Part shown: piece by piece, positions 44,478 through 55,378 of the stretch
Layout: every line of letters starts with the position of its first letter
Position numbering within the stretch: the stretch's first letter is position 1
Notes under the pieces: model-generated
What the model saw: only the letters and a program-made list of their open reading frames with translations
The model's database searches: none
What the model was told of the DNA's origin: nothing
Made by a program: the position numbers and the translations under genes
DNA from: Tetrapyrgos nigripes
Lineage: Eukaryota; Basidiomycota; Agaricomycetes; Agaricales; Campanellaceae
Length of the DNA stretch: 64,000 nt
Assembly: GCA_013368315.1 (NCBI GenBank)
Contig: JAACJM010000135.1
Span: forward strand, 124,001 to 188,000
Reading direction: 5' to 3'

Positions 44478-45032
44478 TGAGGTGGGTGTATGGGAGTTCG
44501 TTCAAGTGTCAAGGTTGTCGATACACTCAATTAACCACCCAAGTCACACAATACGAGAGAGCCAGTTACAAAGAATAGATTGAGAGAAAAGAGAGAGAGA
44601 GAGAGAGAGATATATGGTGGTAAGCTGACTAGGCTCTACACTGCGTAGTAATAGTACGGAGCGGAGACAAAGTGAATGAACTAAGGGATAGGTTACAAAG
44701 ATCACAGGTATATAAGCAAAATACGAACAGATGGGAAAGAGTAAGTAATAATAGATGGTATCATGTGGAAACGTCAAGGGCGAGAGAATAATAAGTTGAA
44801 TATGGATAGATGAAGGTACTGGATTATAAAGAATGATTGACAGTGGGAATGTCCGTGGAGATAGAAAGTGGAGGAGATAAGTGTGTGAGTCATAGATCTA
44901 GGGAGATGGTAACTATAAACGATGATGGGAAATGGTTGATGTTTATGGGGTTAAAATTAAATAGAGTGGGAAATAGGTAGTAAAGGAGAAGGAATCGAAA
45001 GGAAATGAATAGACGGTGAGCGATTCATGACA
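44478..45032 (-). repeat. LTR (3' by orientation) of a gag-only element
   Basis: On the minus strand it starts TGTCATGAATCG and ends CCCACCTCA. It shares the end ~220 bp with the LTR at 46656-47047 (CCACCCAAGTCACACAATA, GAGACRAAGTGAA, GCTGACT). Holds a (GA)10 microsatellite at 44591-44610. Confidence 0.7.
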
Positions 45033-45039
45033 GTAATCG

Positions 45040-45365
45040 TCCATCTTGTCATATTTCATCATCATTTGGAACACCCATTGACCTGCAATTTCTCCAGTGA
45101 AGAAAGTAAAGAAAAAGGTGACCCTTTCCTTCTCTGTTGGATACCTTTTCTTGTTGAGTTGGAGATAATTGTTGAACTTGGCCAGCCATTGTTTTGCTAG
45201 TTGTTGTTCACCCGTAAACTTCTCAGGTTTACTTCCTCATTCTCCTGGGACTTTAGTGTCTTCATCCTGACTGTTGATCTCAGGGTCACTGATTCCTCCG
45301 ATAGCAGCTGTCACTGATTCTCCTGCATTTCCTCCTCTTGGTGCTTGTACTCCTGTTTTGCTCAT
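45040..45365 (-). pseudogene. Ty3/Gypsy-type gag fragment
   Basis: From ATG 45365 the frame reads MSKTGVQAPRGGNAGES, a TGA, then PEKFTGEQQLAKQWLAKFNN and YPTEKERVTFFFTFFTGEIA, the capsid-type PEKF.G....A..W...F pattern of fungal Gypsy gag. It runs straight into the LTR; nucleocapsid and pol are absent. The segment upstream (45790-45380) has cysteine-rich and proline-rich pieces (CWKGCPE, PCPNCLSRE, SEPTPPPSEPN) broken by TGA codons, which may be a leader ORF of the same element. Confidence 0.65.
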
Positions 45366-45839
45366 GACTCAGTTCAAAAACTCATTGAGTTCGGGTTAGT
45401 GATAGTTATTGATGGACTGTGGGGGGAAGGAGGTGGTGATTGATCTTGTGATGGTATGGGATGTTCATGTTCAGAAGGGGTTCCAGAATTAGGATTATGA
45501 GGGTTTGGTTCAGAAGGTGGTGGTGTAGGCTCTGATTGAGCAATATCGGCAATGATCAGGAATTCTTGTTCCCAGGTTTGTTCAGTTTCAGTAAGTTCTC
45601 ATTCTCGTGATAAACAATTAGGGCAGGGTCATTCTGGGCACCCTTTCCAACAGTGTTTGGTGTGGTGGAAATATGCGTCTCGGAGTTCTTCTCTAAAAAA
45701 ATGCATGGAATCACCCTGCACACTCAAGATCTGGTCTAGGAGAAGGTGCTGAACTTCCTGTATGTGAGGGATGTGTCGATTGACTAGGGGTTCTGGATGG
45801 ATTTCTTCTCAAGGGGGCTGGGACTCTCCCACTCATGCA

Positions 45840-46496
45840 CTAATGGTTATCGTTGCTAGAATCCAAATCAGACTCATCTTCATATTGATTGTTCCAGTTA
45901 TCTGGGATATTGATCCAGCTAGAGTGAACTGGGAACCACAAGATGCATCCTTCTCCTGTTGCAAGGTACTGTTGAACTTCTGTGATGGTAAGGATACTAA
46001 TGTTACAGTGTTGTAAGGTGTAGTTGGAGAAGTGAGAGGGAATAACTGTTTGTCCAAATTTGATGAAGAGTTGGGAGTCAGTTACTGCAATAAAACGAGG
46101 AAAGTTTTCCTGAGGCAAAGTTTCAATTTTAATGTGTTCGTAAATGACCATGTCACCTTGGTACCAAGTTCTTTCATTCAATTTTATCCACCTGTTATCG
46201 AACATTGATGCTTTATCTATCACCAAGTGGACAACTATCAGCATATAATTTCTGAAGCTGCCAGGATCTGAAGTTTCTACAGGGAGTGGATAGTTGCAGG
46301 GAGGTCGAGTGTAAAGGTTTGTAATAAAGAGATTAAAGTCAAAATCCAGTTTGGCAAGATGGGGGAGTCCATAAGGAAAATACAAGGTGAAGTGAACGGT
46401 AATGCACTGATATGGGTTTGGATTCGACATGTGACACCCTGCTACTAACGAGGAATTACTCCTACGACGTTTCAACCTCAACAGTCCATAAAACAA
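45840..46496 (-). CDS. 218-codon ORF inside the gag-only LTR element
   Basis: Open frame between the 5' LTR and gag, reading HFTLYFPYGLPHLAKLDFDF, RWIKLNERTWYQGDMVIYEH and ending with an acidic EDESDLDSSND tail. Composition is protein-like, but I know no family. It may be a captured gene or an element-specific leader protein. No stop for 218 codons despite damaged neighbours. Confidence 0.4.
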   Translation of the reverse strand: MFYGLLRLKRRRSNSSLVAGCHMSNPNPYQCITVHFTLYFPYGLPHLAKLDFDFNLFITNLYTRPPCNYPLPVETSDPGSFRNYMLIVVHLVIDKASMFDNRWIKLNERTWYQGDMVIYEHIKIETLPQENFPRFIAVTDSQLFIKFGQTVIPSHFSNYTLQHCNISILTITEVQQYLATGEGCILWFPVHSSWINIPDNWNNQYEDESDLDSSNDNH

Positions 46497-46655
46497 ATGC
46501 TAGGCATGGCAAGGAATTGGCCTTGAAGTCCACTAGTGAACCCTGCAGAACATTTAGCGAGTATTCAGGTGAGTAGGAATATGATTCCTAGCACACATTC
46601 AGGTGAAGAAGTGATGGAAATAGGTAAAGAAGGGAAAAAGATGTTGGTTCCTATG

Positions 46656-47047
46656 TGAGGTGGGTGTGTGGGAGTCTGTTCAAGTGTCAAGGTCATGTAA
46701 ACTCAAGAATAATAACCACCCAAGTCACACAATAGAGCGAAGCAAATAGATTGAGAGAGAGAAGGTAAAAGAGTATGAGAGTGATAGGTGAGTAGCTGAC
46801 TGGCTTGACACTGCACAGTGGGAGGTACAGAGTGGAGACGAAGTGAACAGACTAAGGAACTATCTACAATGTCTGTGATATATATACAGAGGTTTGACAG
46901 CATGAGAGAAAAGTCCGGAGTAACAATAAGGTGATGGAAGACAATAGGTTACTATGTGTCTTGTCAGTCATGAGAATGAAGTATGAAAAGAATCTGAAAG
47001 TATGAAAAACAATGTCCATTCATGATGAAGAGGGACAATTCATGACA
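46656..47047 (-). repeat. LTR (5' by orientation) of the gag-only element
   Basis: Starts TGTCATGAATTG on the minus strand at 47047 and ends CCCACCTCA at 46656. Shorter (392 bp) than its partner (555 bp). No matching 5-bp target duplication was found around the pair. Confidence 0.65.
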
Positions 47048-47802
47048 CCTACTTATGCAAGCCAAAAGTTCTAATAGTGTGTGTACAAAAGTTCTGGAGT
47101 ATTGCATCTACTCGGCATGTTATGACGTAAGTCGCACTTCAAGTCTCATCTGAAGTTTGTTCATTTGTTCATAGTTTGTGAGCTCATAGAGAAGCCTCTT
47201 GGTGAAAAAAGAGGTTCGAGAGAGACTTAAGACAAGTTAAGACTTGAGGTGAAACTTGTAGAAAGTGTATACAAGGTTGAGCTAAGGAAAGAAGCTCGAC
47301 AACTATTCTACTTAAATACAAAGTAACTACTACTGGACAACTCATGTGTGTAGCAAGTAAGTAGTATGGAGTCTGAATGTAAAGTATGAAAAATGTATGT
47401 ATAAAGCATGTATGAAAAGTGAAACAAGTAGAACATGCATGCAATGCATGTTATAAGTATGTAAGTAATAAAGGACATGTGTATCATGCATGTATGAATA
47501 AAGCGAGGACATGCATGAAACGCATGTAAATAGTAAGAGACATGCGAGAATGTTGAGAGGAAAATGTAAAACATGAATATCGAATAAAGAAAATAAGAAA
47601 ACATGAGTGTTCTTTCATGTTTAGAAATTGAGAAAGAAAGGAATAAAGACGGAGTCTTCAGGAAATAAGAAATGGAGGAATAAGGAAGAGAATAATTGTA
47701 ACACGCCACTTGCATCATTTTTGTATATTCATTTGGTTATATTGTGTGGTTCAAAGCACATTAACTAAATAACTCATTACTGTCTAACCCATGCTTTTCA
47801 TT
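47048..47802. other. AT-rich, ATGCATG-rich stretch, no gene
   Basis: Many ACATGCATG and CATGTAT words between 47380 and 47560; a 136-codon minus frame is low-complexity and not called. Confidence 0.45.
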
Positions 47803-47807
47803 ACCTC

Positions 47808-47897
47808 TGTAATATCTATGCTTTCGTATATCTTTCCGATCGTATCCGACTGTTTTCCGAACTTCTTTTCCTTTTATTTCGAACTTCGTTCCCTTCC
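47808..47897 (+). repeat. truncated 5' LTR
   Basis: First 90 bp of the LTR, differing from the 3' copy at two positions seen by eye (GACTG/GACTC and TTCGTT/TTCATT). Confidence 0.9.
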
Positions 47898-48134
47898 GGT
47901 CAGAAGAAACCCTGGGCTAACAAGCTCGGAAAGGACGGAAAGCTATCCCAGGACGAAAGGGACCCCTGCAAGAAGAACAATCTCTGTATGTTCTGTGGTG
48001 GGAAGCATTCGACGGATGACTGTAACAAGCGGAAGGTGGCGAATGAAGCTCGCGGCCGAGCCGCAAACATGGAAAACACCTCGTCTGGTAGTACTTCCGT
48101 GACTGGCACTGCTTCCACGCAGTCCCCAAAATAG
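47898..48134 (+). pseudogene. gag C-terminus with zinc knuckle
   Basis: Reads KKPWANKLGKDGKLSQDER then CMFCGGKHSTDDC, a CX2CX3HX4C nucleocapsid zinc knuckle, to TAG at 48132. The N-terminal capsid part is deleted. pol lies in the -1 frame relative to it. Confidence 0.8.
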
Positions 48135-48139
48135 TCAGC

Positions 48140-51100
48140 GACTCTGATGCCTCGGCACGAGGTCGGAGTTGCGTTGACTGGGATCGTGCCAATCAGGAGG
48201 TTACTCTCAACGCCGCCGCTCTTTCCATTAAATCCTTAGTCATTCCACTTTCTATTCCCTCATATACTAAACCCGAACTTTCCATTTCGTTTCCGTCACT
48301 TTTGGATTCTGGTTCCTCAGATTGTTTTATCGACTCTACTTACGTTTCCGAACATTCCCTACCTACCCTTTCCATTCCTCCCATTTGTCTATGCTTACTT
48401 GATGGTTCCATACCCTGCACCCTGAATAAAGTATGCCGTCTTTCCGTTTACTTTCCGAAGGGGGAACGAATTCCTCTTGACTTCTACGTCACTAATCTCG
48501 ACTCAATTTGTAAGGGAGTCCTCGGATATAGTTTCCTTTCCCGCTACAACCCGTCGGTTGACTGGGTAAAAGGAAACATCGAATTCTGTGACCCCGAACC
48601 GGTTGCTGTCACCCCGAGCTCTGAACCCTGTGTGTCGCCCCCTGAGGCTGACCCGGGTTCTCCGGTTTCCACACCACTTCCGGCTTCAACGCCACCCATT
48701 CGTTCTAAATCATCATGGCCGTACGAACCCATCTATTCCTATCCTTCCGTCTCGCAAATGGCATCTTCAGTTGACGACACCCGCATTAGCATCATCGGAG
48801 CAGCAGCTTTCCTTCGCTGTTGCAAACAGGATCAGCTTGAACCAATGGCGCTCCGGTTAACTTCGGATGCTGAGGTTCATGCGAAAGCCTCAAATTCGGA
48901 AACCCCATCTTCTCCAAAGGCTCCCGAATATTTAGCTGACTATTCCGATGTGTTTGATGAAAGACTTTCAGATAAACTGGCTCCGCATTGCCCCTACGAC
49001 CTCAAGATTGATCTCGTCGAGGGTGCGGCTCCGCCGATTGCCCAGATTTATCCGGTATCCGACAGGGAATTAGGAGAATTACGAAAATTTATCGACAAAC
49101 ATCTGACTATAGGTTTTATTAAACCTTCATCCTCGCCCTTCGCGGCTCCGGTCCTCTTTGTGAAGAAGAAAAACGGAGAGCTTTGGCTTTGCGTTGACTT
49201 CTGTGGTCTCAATGCCATCACGAAGAAGGATAGGTATCCGCTTCTGCTTATTTCCGAGCTTTTAGACACTCCCCGGCACGCGAAAATCTATACCAAGTTG
49301 GATCTCCGTCACGCTTACCACTTGGTCCGCATCGCCGAGGGGGATGAATGGAAAACCGCTTTCCGGACCCGCTACGGATCCTTCGAATGGAAAGTGATGC
49401 CTTTTGGTCTTAGCAATGCTCCCGCTGCCTTTCAGCGATTTATCAACGACATCCTCAAGGATCTCCTTGACGTCACTGTCATTGTTTATCTCGACAATGT
49501 CCTGATCTATTCCGACAATGAGGAGGACCATCAGAAGCATGTTCGCGAAGTATTCCGTCGGCTCCGAGAGCACAGACTCTTCATCAATCCCGAAAAATGC
49601 TTCTTTTCTGTTGATACCGTGGAGTATCTAGGTTACATTCTCTCCCCTGAAGGGTTAACGATGGATCCTTCCCAAATCCGAACTATCCTGGAATGGCCTG
49701 TTCCTTGGAAGGTCCGGGATATACAATCTTTCCTAGGCTTCTGTAATTTTTACAGACGCTTCATCTTCAATTATTCGGATATCGTCGTACCCCTAACCCG
49801 TCTCACCCGAAAAGCTATCCAGTGGAAATGGACGCAGGCATGCCAGGAATCTTTTGATTACCTTAAGCACGCTTTTACTTCCGCTCCGATCCTTGGTCAT
49901 TGGGTTCCGAACCAAAAAATCGTCGTTGAAACCGATGCTTCTGACTACGCTATCGCCGCAATCCTCTCTCTCCAGTACGATTCCGGAGAGATTCATCCCA
50001 TCGCATTCCATTCACGCACCTTACAATCCGCTGAACTCAATTACGATGTTCACGACAAGGAATTGCTTGCCATTTTTGAAGCTTTCCGAATCTGGCGACA
50101 CTACTTGGAAGGCTCCGGATCCCCTATCGATGTCGTTACCAATCACAAGAATTTGGAATATTTTTCAACCACCAAAATTCTAACACGACGACAAGTCTGA
50201 TGGTCCGAGTATCTTTCCGCCTTCAATCTCATTATCCGGTTCCGACCGGGTAAATTAGGTGCAAAACCTGACTCACTCACTAGACGATGGGACGTCTACC
50301 CAAAAGAGGGGGATAACGACTACGCCAAGGTTAATCCGCAGAATTTCCGCCCAGTCTTCACCCAAGAACAACTTTTCGAATCGCTCTGAGCCTCTTTCCT
50401 CGAAGGACCCGCACTCCGTGCATCCATTATCATGGATATCGAGAAACTCCATTCCACAATCCGAGAATCCTATGCTTCCGATCCGGAATCACAAGCCGGT
50501 CTCAAATTAGCTAAGGATTCCTCATCATCCCGATGGAAGCTCGATGAATCCGGGTTATTACGCTTGGACGATAGGATATTCGTTCCTGGTGCTTCTGACC
50601 TTAGACTTCAAGTTTTGCGACAACACCACGACCATTGTCTAGCAGGACATTTCGGACAAAACCGGACACTTGACCTTATCCGACGCCACTATACCTGGCC
50701 AAAGGTCCGAGAATTCGTTCAGGATTATGTCACTTCCTGCACAGTTTGTGGTCGCAACAAGCCTCGTCGACATCGTCCTTATGGTCTCCTAAAGCCACTT
50801 CCTGTACCGGTCCATCTGTGGGACTCGATTTCCATGGATTTTATCGAACAACTACCGGATTCCAATGGATACACAGCAATCCTGGTAATTGTGGACCGCG
50901 CATGCAAACAAGGAATCTTCATTCCGACTCACAATACCATTACATCGGAACAACTCGCGGAATTATTAGTTCTTCATGTTTTTTCTAAGCATGGTGTTCC
51001 TAACCATGTCACTTCCGACCGCAGTTCCGAATTCGTTTCCCATTTTTTCCGATCCTTAGGAAAAGCTTTGAATATGGAACTTCACTTCACTTCGGGTTAT

Positions 51101-51916
51101 CACCCGGAAGCCGACGGACAAACTGAGCGCACCAATCAGACACTCGAGCAGTACATCCGGATCTATTGTTCTTACCAACAGGATAATTGGTCTTCCCTAC
51201 TTCCCATCACTGAGTTCACTTACAACAACGCTCCGAACGCTTCCACCGGAATCACACCCTTCTTCGCAAATAAAGGGTTTCACCCAAACTTAACGGTTCA
51301 TCCCGACTACAATCTCGCTTCCGAGCGCGCCCGACATTTTGTTGTCAATCTCGAGGAACTGCATGATTTCCTTCGGGATGAGATTTGAGAAGCTCAGAAA
51401 CGTTACAAGGTACAGGCTGACAAACGCCACCTGGATTTACCAGAAATCCCTATTGGTTCCGAGGTTTTTGTGTCTGCCAAACACATAAAAACTACAAGAC
51501 CCACTCCGAAGTTCTCCGAGAAATTCCTTGGTCCATTCAAAGTTATCTCTCGTCCGAGCTCTCTTTCTTATGGCATAAAGCTCCCTGACTATCTCCGTGG
51601 GATCCACCCTGTTTTCCATGTGTCCCAACTAGAACCCGCTGTTCCGAACACGATTCCGAATCGTATCCCAGATCCGCCCGCTCCGGTCGAGATTGAAGGT
51701 GAACTTGAATATGAAATCACCGAAATATTAGACTCGAAAATCGATCGGCGCCGTCGGAAATGTCCTCTACTATATTTGGTACAATGGTCTGGTTATGAAG
51801 GCACCGACGAAGAATTTTCCTGGCTTCCCGCAGATGAGCTGACAGCTGAAGAAGCTATAGACGAATACCATCAGAAAAATCCAAACAAACCCGGTCCTCT
51901 TCCAATTTCATCCTAA
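48140..51916 (+). pseudogene. Gypsy pol: protease, RT, RNase H, integrase, chromodomain
   Basis: One frame, broken by TGA at 50198, 50387 and 51386. Order: aspartic protease (LLDSGSSDCFID), reverse transcriptase (LWLCVDFCGLN, KLDLRHAYH, MPFGLSNAP, and VYLDN where YLDD is expected), RNase H (VVETDASDYAIAA), zinc-binding integrase head (HHDHCLAGHFG, CTVCG), integrase core (SMDFIEQLP, TSDRSSEFVSHF, GQTERTNQ give D, D, E), and a C-terminal chromodomain (EYEITEILDSK, YLVQWSGYEGTDEEFSWLP) that steers insertion to marked chromatin. Each TGA fits a CGA arginine codon, and the lost RT aspartate fits GAT to AAT after a C, all CpG changes. Not functional. Confidence 0.93.
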
Positions 51917-52144
51917 TCCTTATCGTTCCGACGTTTACTGTCCCTTCCAGCGCTCTTCACTAATTTCAAATTTATTCTATTTTTTTCTCATTTTTTCCTT
52001 TTACTCCGATCGCATCTTAATTTCACTCGAAATTTGTTCCAAGAAAGTTTTTTTGCCCATCCGGGTCCGGTCGAGTATCCATTACAAAAAATCTATATAC
52101 AAGTGTTCTTGTCCATCGCGTTCGGCGCGCAACCGTCCCTTTCC

Positions 52145-53164
52145 TCAATCTTCCTCTACCACTGCCTTTGATCTCGGCTTCTTCCCCTTTCCTTTCTTCT
52201 TCGGCTTCCCGAGCGAATCCGGCATGTCCAGCAACCTTGCCTCCATTCCCGTCCACTCCTCATCCTCCATTTTGGGAAGCAGAATATCCGAGGATTCCGC
52301 GATCGCTTCTAGAACATTCCCCATATGGATGAGGCGACGGAGTTGGGCCAACTGTATGGCACAAAGGGTTGAGACGTCGGGAAGGACGGCCTTCCGACTG
52401 GTGAAACTACAACCCACGCGTGATGCCGCGCAGGACTTGCAAGCACGTTTCCCGTCGCCTTGGGACGTGCACTCCAAACCAAGCTGGGTACACTGGGAAC
52501 ACCGCTATACAATCAAGGTCAAAATCCGAAGGTAAAGAAAAACAGAAAAACAAACGTACCTCGGCATATGCCTCTCCCTTCTCCACCTCAACCTCTTCCT
52601 CACTCTCCGAGTCTTCATCCCCAGATCCCTCGTCCCTACGTCACCTCCGAGCCGCACGAGGACTACTTGGTCTGGAATTCGCTTTTCTCTTCCCTTTCGC
52701 CTTCTCCGACGGGCCCGCATCGGAATGCTCCATTTCCACCTCTGGACCCCGATGCATCCATTCCTTCTCCTTCCTTGCCCATTCCTCTAGCTGTTTCCTC
52801 TCCTCAGCCTCCAATTCCTCCTTCTTCACCTTTTCCGCGTCTTTCCGCTGCTCCAACCACAGCTCCATCAACTCCTCCGCAGCCTCATATTCCTCCATCA
52901 GAGCTTCATGTGCTTGTCGAGCTAAAGCCGATTCCGTTAGCATCCATGGAAAACCCAATTCAAAACAGGTCACACACCATTTTTATTTTCCTGACGGATC
53001 CGATGCTTTTCCGTCACCCTCATACTATCATCGATCACTTGCTCCACCAAAGGTTCGGGTTGCACAGGAGCTGGAGGTTTCGCGTTGGACGTTGTCCATT
53101 CGGTCATATACTCCGTCAGGAGCTTGGAAACGTCAAGGGGAACGTAGGAAGTGGTGGGAGACAT
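52145..53164 (-). pseudogene. antisense spliced gene with Zn2Cys6-type motif inside the Gypsy element
   Basis: Between pol and the 3' LTR, on the opposite strand. Starts MSPTTSYVPLDVSKLLTEYM (53164), then, after a one-base frame change near 52980, CVTCFELGFPWMLTESALAR, a glutamate-rich coiled coil (ELMELWLEQRKDAEKVKKEE), a basic patch, one in-frame TGA (52641-52643), an acidic DEDSESEEEVEVEK segment, a 55-bp intron (52505-52559, phase 0), and CSQC-TQLGLE-C-TSQGDGKRA-C-KS-C-AASRVG-C. That spacing, CX2CX6CX9CX2CX6C, is exactly the fungal binuclear zinc cluster pattern. It ends in a lysine-rich tail at 52145. Probably a DNA- or RNA-binding accessory protein of the element (inference). Confidence 0.75.
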
Positions 53165-53440
53165 TGATAACGGTGAAGTTGGTTTTGCTATGCTTCCGAG
53201 GACTCCTCCCTTTTATACGTTTTCAAAATATGCGCACGGACCATCCTTATTGTTTCCTGTTCATTTCGTTACCAATTACTTAATTTAGAAACCATTCACA
53301 ATCCCGATCGTTTCCATTCGTTTCCGATTCCATTGTTCATTTTCCGGGGTCCACCACTTTTCTATTTTTTTTTCTATTGTCTTTTCAACTTCATTCCGAC
53401 GGATTACTATTCGTTTCCATGCCTCTCGAGGGCTCGAGGC

Positions 53441-53455
53441 CTAAGAGGGGGATAC
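53441..53455 (+). other. polypurine tract next to the 3' LTR
   Basis: AAGAGGGGGATA immediately before the LTR start TGTAATATC, the expected primer for plus-strand synthesis. Confidence 0.75.
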
Positions 53456-54077
53456 TGTAATATCTATGCTTTCGTATATCTTTCCGATCGTATCCGACTC
53501 TTTTCCGAACTTCTTTTCCTTTTATTTCGAACTTCATTCCCTTCCATCCTGAACACTTTCCGATCATTCATTTCCGATTTCATATCCGAGCTCCACTATT
53601 AATCTCCACACACGGATCCCATCTGGGAACTCGTGATTCATTTCAGATAACTACCAGATAGCTCGTATCTAATCTCCAAAGCTACTCCACTTCATCTCCA
53701 ATCCGTTCCACTTTGTTTCCACTTTGTTCCGCAGTACTCCATCCATCTCCAATAGCACCATGTGCTTTTCCTTTATTTCCGAACCATTCCTATCTTACTC
53801 CTATTCATTCCGATAGTTTCCGAAGTAGTACTTAAGCTAGCAACTTTGTAGTAGATAGCTTAAGTCTAAAATCGAATTAGCTGGTCTCTTAACTTCATTC
53901 AACTTCAGACAACAAAGTACCATCCTAACGGATTCCATTCCGTGTCTTCCCTATACTTCATTCTCAGAGACTACCGGTTCCGCCCGGGTCCATCTTCATC
54001 CTTTCCTAAAAACTCCAATAAGACTTCCGCTCGGGTCCGACGTGTTTCCTAACGCTAGGATCCGCCCGGACTTAACA
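53456..54077 (+). repeat. 3' LTR, 622 bp
   Basis: Starts TGTAATATCTATGC and ends CTTAACA (TG...CA). Rich in TTTCCGA and CCATTCC words. Followed by the target duplication. Confidence 0.9.
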
Positions 54078-54082
54078 ACCTC

Positions 54083-55378
54083 CCACTAATCGATGAGTCA
54101 TAATAACACCATGTCAATGAAATCAACATCAACATTAATAATAGTAATGACACTGACACTAACATTAATACAACATCAATATCAAAACCAACACTGACCT
54201 CTACTAACATGTCTATAATCATAAATCTACCAGCCAACTCCGTCCAAACCCAATCATATCAAAAACCCTCCTTCTCTCATGATCATTTTCTCTCTGAACC
54301 CCATGTAATGAAACTTCATCCATCATCCTTGTTCAACTTGAGTGTAAAGTGACAAAGAAAGATAGATTATTCAGGTGGGAGGGGGGGAATTAGAGTCATG
54401 AGGGGTGGGAGGGGAAATTTTAATGAGAAAAGTGGTGTATCAAAATGGGTAGAGAAAGAGAGAAAGGGGGGGGGAAGGGTGGATTGGTAAATAGGAGCAA
54501 GGGGGATGTGTTGTATATATATTTAGGTTGACATCAAGACATTGTCTGGTCTTCATTTGTAGTTACTACTATATTGTGCACATACAGCAGATGTCCACCC
54601 GTGAAAAAAGACCTTTTTCTGTTTGCTTCATCCTTTCTCGAATGTGAGCATATTATTGGCTGGTAATCTAGGTGTCAGATGATAGCAACTTGCAGTTTCA
54701 CTGGGACCTTGCATACCATGTCAGTAACAAGAATGTTTCTCCTGAGCACAGAATAAACTGGGGATGTGATCATTGTCAAGAGGGGCCTTCAAAACAGTTA
54801 TAGAGTAAAGTTGACATGTTACTTCACGGTAATGTACACTGCATTTTATCTTATCACTGGTTACATAATCTCAGATATACTATAAAAGGCAGGTGTGGGG
54901 AGGGGAGGTGTGTGGGTGTGCTGGGTGGTGAAAAAAATTTGATCCTATATATAAATTTTCTATTCCCCATCCCCCTTGGATAGGAATGTAAATTTTGTCT
55001 TTCTTTGAGTTAAGTACTGATTGCAGTAGTGATTTAGAATATAGTACTTCACATACCGTTTTTTCAACTTTTTACATTATTTTTTTGATCTTTTCGCACT
55101 TTTTGATTCAGTCAATTTGAACAAGGAAAGTGGTGAAAGTATTAAAAGTGAATGAATAGAGAGAATGGGAGAGAAGGTTGAGGGAGGGATTGGTGGATGG
55201 ATAGATGGGAATGTAATTTTTTTAATTTGTTTGGTATTTATAATTAGTAGGGAAAAGAGCTTAGCAAGTTATCTTCTTGTGAAATATCTCAAATGACACA
55301 ATCAAATGTTCACATTCAACAGGACCAGTTTAACAAGAAGAGTATGTATCTTCAAATTAGCTATGATATGTAGTCAAA
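54083..55378. other. no gene; A-T and G-rich simple sequence
   Basis: Holds AACATTAATA-type simple repeats (54110-54200), G-rich runs with short purine tracts (54370-54490) and AT-rich DNA. Probably 3' flank of the receptor gene. Confidence 0.5.

Larger units (their letters stand above)
44478..47047 (-). mobile_element. deleted LTR retroelement carrying gag only
   Basis: Two LTRs in direct orientation enclose 1.6 kb with a gag fragment and one unknown ORF but no pol. It would need another element for reverse transcription. The lack of a target duplication suggests rearrangement after insertion. Confidence 0.6.
47808..54077 (+). mobile_element. Ty3/Gypsy chromovirus, front-deleted
   Basis: Flanked by an exact 5-bp target duplication ACCTC (47803-47807 and 54078-54082). 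The 5' LTR is cut after 90 bp (47808-47897) and fused directly to the end of gag, so the promoter part, primer site and most of gag are lost. pol, an antisense gene, a purine tract and a full 622-bp 3' LTR follow. Not able to move by itself. Confidence 0.92.

Noticed and set aside
43960..46496. Possible relation between the 140-codon and 218-codon ORFs around the gag-only LTR element
   Set aside because: Only scattered matches (PLP, GD, a KxE) by eye; not enough to claim homology.
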